DNA of 11,412 bases. Origin: Planctomycetota bacterium (GTDB lineage Bacteria > Planctomycetota > Planctomycetia > Pirellulales > Pirellulaceae). Shown here piece by piece: positions 7,375 through 11,412 of the stretch. The translations under genes and the position numbers were made by a program. The stretch is from contig JAJDEH010000099.1 of assembly GCA_029259935.1 (NCBI GenBank), positions 1-11,412 on the forward strand. Reading direction: 5' to 3'. The first letter of the stretch is position 1, and each line of letters starts with the position of its first letter. Below the pieces are notes generated by a model. The model worked only from the letters and a program-made list of their open reading frames with translations, was not told where the DNA came from and did no database searches.

Positions 7375-10300
7375 ATGGCAAAACGCTTCATGAATGCGAC
7401 ATTGCTATTAATACTTTGTTCCTCGCCGTTCGCTACCGCCGACGAAAACGCAGCAAGGAATGCGACCCCTTCGCAACTGAAACCGCTGTTTGCCGATGAC
7501 TTTCAAAGGGACAGTCGCTCTGACTACGAAGTCATGGGCGACGTGTCGTGGGACAAGGGGCGACTGAGCTTGGCGCCTGACAGCTCAATAAAGAAGAAGG
7601 TGGACTCAGGTTCGTGGGCAGACGTGAAGTTGGTCATAGAGTCCGGCAAGCTGGAAAAAGACGGTGATCGAGCGGTGACCGTACTTCAATTCGAATTGGA
7701 TGGAGCGACTGATTGTCAGATAGTTTGGATGGCGTCGAAACGGGACGGGAAAACGGTCCGTCGGGTACGAATCTATGACACTGTGAAAACGCTATTTGCA
7801 ACAAAACGCGAACTCATTCGTGAGCGTCTCCTAACGCCGGAAATACCAGACGGCGACTGGTCCGTGACTTACCGCCACGGACTGCTGACGGTCAGTTCTT
7901 CTCAAGCACCGTTCATCACGGGCTATATCGAAAACGGCTCGGCCACCGTGGCGGGTGTTCTCTTGCGAGCAGTGTATCGGCCGACGCAAGTAAGAACCGT
8001 GAAAGTTGCCGGCGTCGAGCCACCACCGGCGCTATCACCCGAGGAATTGAAAGAATTGTCCACTGCGGGCCAGCTTAACTCGCAAGCCATTCGCCTTTAT
8101 CGCCAAGGCAAAGCGGCCCGCGCGTTGGTTCCCGCACGCCAAGCGGCAGAGATTCGAAAACGTCTGCAGGGCCAAGGGCATCCCGACTATTCCGTCAGCC
8201 TGAACAACCTGGCGGAATTCTACCGTGTGCTGGGCGACTACCCCAAGGCCGAGCCACTGTTCGTGCAGGCGCGGAAGATCGACAAGAAGGTGCTGGGCGA
8301 AGAGCATCCAAGATATGCCACCTGCCTTAATAATCTGGCGAACCTCTACGAAGCGATGGGCGATTACGCGAAAGCCGAGCCACTGCACGTGCAGGCGATG
8401 GAAATCCGCAAGCGAGTGTTGGGCGAAGAGCATCCCCGTTATTCCGTCAGCCTGAACAACCTGGCGGTACTCTACCAAGCGATGGGCGATTACGGGAAAG
8501 CCGAGCCACTGCAGGTGCAGGCGCGGGATATCCGCAAGCGAGTGGTGGGCGAAGAGCATCCTAGTTATGCGACCAGCCTGAACAACCTGGCCAACCTTTA
8601 CCACGCGATGGGCGATTATGCCAAGGCCGAGCCACTGTATTTGCAGGCGCTGGATATCATCAAGCGAGTGGTGGGCGAAGGGCATCCCCGTTATGCCACC
8701 AGCCTGAACAACTTGGCGGTACTCTACCATTCGATGGGCAATTACACGAAGGCCGAGTCACTTGCCATGCAGGCGCGAGATACCATCAAGAAGGTGCAGG
8801 GTGAAGAGCATCCAGATTATGCTCGAAGCCTGAACCACCTGGCGGCACTCTACCAAGCGATGGGCGATTACGCGAAGGCCGAGTCACTGTACGTGCAGGC
8901 GCGGGATATCCGTAAGAAAGTGTTTGGTGGACAGCATCCCGTTTATGCCGGCAGCTTAAACAACCTGGCGGAACTCTACCGAGCGATGGGCGATTACGCG
9001 AGGGCCGAGCCACTGTACGTGCAGGCGCTGGATATCATCAAGAAAGTGTTGGGCGAAGGGCATCCCAGTTATGCCATTAGCCTGAACAACCTGGCGGTAC
9101 TCTACCAAACGATGGGCGATTACGCGAAGGCCGAGCCACTGTACGTGCAGGCGCTGGATATCAAAAGACGAGTGCTGGGTAAAGGACATCCCGATTATGC
9201 CCTCAGCCTGAACAACCTTGCGGAACTCTACCGAGCGATGGGCGAATACGCGAAGGCCGAGCCTCTGTATGTGCAGGCGCTGAATATCACTGAAGACGTG
9301 CGGGGCAAAGAGCATCCCGATTATGCCACCAGCCTGAACAACTTGGCGGAACTCTACCGATCGATGGGCGAATACGCCAAGGCCGAGCCACGGTTCGTGC
9401 ATGCGCGGGACATAATAAAGAACGTGCTGGGCGAAGAGCATCCCCATTATGCCCTCAGCCTGGCCAACCTGGCGGCGCTCTACGAATCGACGGGCGATTA
9501 CGCCAAGGCCGAGCTACTGCTGGTCGAGTCGGTGAATGTTGAATTCAAACTGGCCACGCAAGTGCTGACAAGCAAATCGGAAGCACAAGCGCTCAACTAT
9601 CTGGCCGCTAATTCCCCAAACGTCGGTGGGCTGCTGTCGGTAGCGCTTCACTTGGACGAACCGAGGCACGACGCCTATGAACTCGTTTGGCGCGGCCGGC
9701 GCCTGCTGCATCGTGTGACGGCCCAGCGGAACCGGCAACTGTACCTGGTTGAGCGCGAGGCATCGCCAGAGACAAAACAGCATTTTCGCGACTACCAACT
9801 TGCTCGCCGTCGGATCGGTCAACTCATTCTTGCCGCAGCCGAGATATCTCCCCAAGTAGCGCGGAAACGGAAAGACGAATTAGCCAAACTGAGCGACCAG
9901 AAAGAATCGCTGGAACGGCGGCTCGTCGCGGATTTGCCGGAGTTTGCACGCGTCGTGAACGAGCAGCGCAGCCGGCCCACGGATTTGTTGAAACACCTGC
10001 CAAATCGTGCGGTCTTCGTCGAGTTGGTGCGTTATACGCGAGTCGACCAGGATCCCAACGTTCCGGGCAGAAAGGGCCGGAGTTTAACCCCCAGTTACGC
10101 GGCATTTGTCGTTCACCCTAACCAGCCCATCAGACGGGTGGAACTTGGCCCCGCTAATCCCATCGATGAGGCTGCCGATGCGTGGCGTGCAGCTATTTCC
10201 CGAGGTGAGTCAACGCCAGCGGCCACCCAAGCTCTGTCCAAGCTGGTTTGGCAGCCACTAGCCAAAGCATTTCCTGCGGGCGTGAAGAGTCTTTATCTCT

Positions 10301-11214
10301 GCCCCGACTCCTCACTGGCCATTATCCCATGGGCGGCGCTACCCACCGGCAAGGGTGGCCGAGTCGTGCTGGAAGATTATGCGGTGGCTGTGGTTCCTCA
10401 TGGGCATTTTGTACTGCGACAATTAACGGCGAAAACGGAAGCTTCTCAAGATGCCGATCGGATGCTGTTGGTGGGAGATGTCAGCTACGGAAGTCGACCA
10501 GCCAGACCTACCTTCGAGGAAATTCAATTGGCAAGTCGTACTCGTCACCGCGACGCCGTTGTCGGTGGCAAACGCGTTGAATGGCCGGCGTTGCCGGCTG
10601 GAAAACAAGAGACTGCCGACGTAGCACACTTGGCGGGTGATTGCGACACCACTCAACTCGCGGCAGACCAGGCCACCACCGACGGCGTTTTGCGTGAGCT
10701 GCCAAAGTCCCAGTACGCCCACTTCGCCACGCACGGTTTCTTTGCCGACAAGAAGTTTCGCTCCTACCTACAAGTCATCGAAGATAATTTTGAGCGAGAT
10801 CGCGGTTTTGACAGTGTTGGCAGCCGCGGTACGTTTGCGGGCCGCAATCCGCTGGTACTCTCGGGCCTGGTATTCGCCGGCGCGAATCTGCCGCGTGAGA
10901 AGGACGAATACGGCATTCCCACCGACGACGGCGGTATCCTAGCTGCGGAGGCCATCGCCTCGTTGCCGCTGTATGACTTGAAGCTCGCAGTGCTCTCCGC
11001 GTGCGAAACAGGCTTGGGTGACGTCGCGGGCGGCGAAGGCGTCTACGGTTTGCAGCGCGCATTCCATACCGCCGGAACCCAGAATGTGATCGCCAGCCTG
11101 TGGAAAGTCAACGACGACGCCACGGCGAGCCTCATGCGGCTGTTCTACTACAAGCTGTGGAAAGAAAACAAACCACCGCTGGAAGCACTGCGCGAAGCGC
11201 AGCTTTACGTCTAG
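7375..11214 (+). CDS. Exported TPR-CHAT protease, paralogue 2, interrupted near its 3' end by a group II intron
   Basis: The readable product is 1279 residues and follows paralogue 1 throughout. It has a signal peptide (LLLILCSSPFATA, cleavage likely after A22) and the same N-terminal domain from LKPLFADDF. The TPR array starts at residue 272 in both proteins, but runs to 733 here, two units longer. The CHAT domain has H1120 in HFATHGFF and C1210 in LSACETG, again 90 residues apart. The reading ends REAQLYV plus TAG, where paralogue 1 continues REAQLFLYRHP for 49 more residues to WAAFVLSGLGK. The TAG is formed by exon bases TA (11212-11213) and the first G of a group II intron. The gene is therefore an exon 1, not a naturally short gene. 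Splicing should restore Tyr and the missing tail; without it the CHAT fold probably lacks its last elements. The 3' exon is outside the window. Confidence 0.9.
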   Translation: MAKRFMNATLLLILCSSPFATADENAARNATPSQLKPLFADDFQRDSRSDYEVMGDVSWDKGRLSLAPDSSIKKKVDSGSWADVKLVIESGKLEKDGDRAVTVLQFELDGATDCQIVWMASKRDGKTVRRVRIYDTVKTLFATKRELIRERLLTPEIPDGDWSVTYRHGLLTVSSSQAPFITGYIENGSATVAGVLLRAVYRPTQVRTVKVAGVEPPPALSPEELKELSTAGQLNSQAIRLYRQGKAARALVPARQAAEIRKRLQGQGHPDYSVSLNNLAEFYRVLGDYPKAEPLFVQARKIDKKVLGEEHPRYATCLNNLANLYEAMGDYAKAEPLHVQAMEIRKRVLGEEHPRYSVSLNNLAVLYQAMGDYGKAEPLQVQARDIRKRVVGEEHPSYATSLNNLANLYHAMGDYAKAEPLYLQALDIIKRVVGEGHPRYATSLNNLAVLYHSMGNYTKAESLAMQARDTIKKVQGEEHPDYARSLNHLAALYQAMGDYAKAESLYVQARDIRKKVFGGQHPVYAGSLNNLAELYRAMGDYARAEPLYVQALDIIKKVLGEGHPSYAISLNNLAVLYQTMGDYAKAEPLYVQALDIKRRVLGKGHPDYALSLNNLAELYRAMGEYAKAEPLYVQALNITEDVRGKEHPDYATSLNNLAELYRSMGEYAKAEPRFVHARDIIKNVLGEEHPHYALSLANLAALYESTGDYAKAELLLVESVNVEFKLATQVLTSKSEAQALNYLAANSPNVGGLLSVALHLDEPRHDAYELVWRGRRLLHRVTAQRNRQLYLVEREASPETKQHFRDYQLARRRIGQLILAAAEISPQVARKRKDELAKLSDQKESLERRLVADLPEFARVVNEQRSRPTDLLKHLPNRAVFVELVRYTRVDQDPNVPGRKGRSLTPSYAAFVVHPNQPIRRVELGPANPIDEAADAWRAAISRGESTPAATQALSKLVWQPLAKAFPAGVKSLYLCPDSSLAIIPWAALPTGKGGRVVLEDYAVAVVPHGHFVLRQLTAKTEASQDADRMLLVGDVSYGSRPARPTFEEIQLASRTRHRDAVVGGKRVEWPALPAGKQETADVAHLAGDCDTTQLAADQATTDGVLRELPKSQYAHFATHGFFADKKFRSYLQVIEDNFERDRGFDSVGSRGTFAGRNPLVLSGLVFAGANLPREKDEYGIPTDDGGILAAEAIASLPLYDLKLAVLSACETGLGDVAGGEGVYGLQRAFHTAGTQNVIASLWKVNDDATASLMRLFYYKLWKENKPPLEALREAQLYV
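8188..9573 (+). repeat. Perfectly periodic 126-base TPR tandem array of CHAT paralogue 2
   Basis: Eleven units open with a Tyr codon every 126 bases without any insertion or deletion: 8188, 8314, 8440, 8566, 8692, 8818, 8944, 9070, 9196, 9322 and 9448. Each encodes a 42-residue kinesin-light-chain-type TPR (YAxSLNNLAxLYxAMGDYAKAEPLYVQALDI, then LGEEHP, in pieces). The last unit diverges after KAELLLVES. DNA is nearly identical between central units, with recurring AGCCTGAACAACCTGGCG and GCGATGGGCGATTACGCGAA blocks, indicating recent tandem duplication or homogenisation. Confidence 0.9.
11213..11214 (+). other. 5' exon-intron junction inside a Tyr codon
   Basis: Exon 1 ends CAGCTTTACGTCTA at 11213 and the intron begins GTGCGCC at 11214. 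Paralogue 1 reads CTC-TAT-CGC-CAT at the same place, so the intron separates the second and third base of the matching Tyr codon. The position is set by two independent signs that agree to the base: loss of similarity to the paralogue and the group II GTGYG start consensus. Confidence 0.82.
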
Positions 11215-11412
11215 TGCGCCTGTGAAGGCGTTTGAATTGTCGGGTGAGAGTCCCGTCCAGGCTACCGTTACCAGCCTGTAGTCGAAAGTGGTAACTGCGT
11301 TGTCGCGAGACAAGGTGGAGAGCAACCTGAGACGAATGACCAGTCCGTAACGAAAGTGAACTCGATTCGGCCAAGCCTGTCGGGGAGCCTGCTAGGAACT
11401 GGCGAACCCTTG
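11214..11412 (+). mobile_element. Group II intron, 5' part (domain I), continues past the window
   Basis: This is the start of a self-splicing retroelement in the sense orientation of its host gene. It begins GTGCG, the group II 5' consensus, and has no sustained reading frame. Compact RNA structure is visible. CGCC/GGCG pairs at 11217-11220 with 11227-11230. A CGGG/CCCG hairpin spans 11241-11255 within GGGTGAGAGTCCCG, a segment type common in bacterial group II introns. CAGGCT/AGCCTG pairs at 11258-11263 with 11273-11278. A TGTC-GCGA-GACA hairpin with a GNRA tetraloop lies at 11301-11312. GTTACC (11267-11272) is also complementary to GGTAAC (11290-11295), an alternative or long-range pairing. 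The reverse-transcriptase gene, domain V and 3' end would lie beyond the window, so mobility and class cannot be judged here. Confidence 0.85.

Noticed and set aside
8035..8730. Antisense open frames with repeated motifs opposite the TPR array (also 8956-9447)
   Set aside because: They are mirror images of the 126-base TPR repeat and simply inherit its periodicity.
8188..9573. CRISPR-like tandem repeats
   Set aside because: The period is 126 bases, in frame, and encodes canonical TPRs with no spacers.
3623..11214. Type III-E CRISPR (TPR-CHAT/Csx29) or gasdermin-type death system
   Set aside because: There is no Cas effector, CRISPR array or gasdermin gene here, and both CHAT proteins carry signal peptides, unlike cytoplasmic CHAT effectors.
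11329..11334. Candidate EBS1 in the intron (AGACG against exon CGTCT)
   Set aside because: Only five bases pair, the match can occur by chance, and EBS1 usually lies deeper in domain I, probably outside the window.

Overview
The window most likely comes from a planctomycete, probably Pirellulales-like. The genes suggest this: an ECF sigma factor is followed by a membrane Ser/Thr kinase with an N-terminal HxxxCxxC zinc-finger-like motif and a C-terminal DUF4384-type domain, then by giant exported TPR-CHAT proteins, with a PhoD-type phosphatase upstream. Taxonomy is inferred from gene content only. All recognised genes are on the + strand.

Layout. Positions 1-746 hold the 3' part of a PhoD-like metallophosphatase, cut by the window edge. 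After an 83-base gap comes an ECF sigma factor (830-1396). A 125-base gap with two pairs of short direct repeats precedes a 693-residue kinase (1522-3603). Next come two tandem, closely related CHAT-protease genes (3623-7339 and 7375-11214). Both have a signal peptide, a shared N-terminal domain, a long run of kinesin-light-chain-like TPRs and a CHAT domain with an intact His/Cys pair. Gaps of 19 and 35 bases, each with a good ribosome binding site, suggest that kinase, CHAT1 and CHAT2 form one operon.

The second CHAT gene does not end naturally. Where it stops matching its paralogue, a group II intron begins (11214 to the window end, same strand, 5' end GTGCG). It splits a Tyr codon after its second base, and the first intron base completes an in-frame TAG. 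Without splicing, the protein loses about the last 49 residues of its CHAT domain. With splicing, the frame should be restored.

Working model (inference): the sigma factor and kinase form a regulatory pair. The kinase has a cytoplasmic catalytic domain, one membrane segment and an external DUF4384 domain. The two CHAT proteins are probably exported to the same compartment as that external domain. This points to an envelope-facing signalling and proteolysis module rather than a cytoplasmic suicide system.
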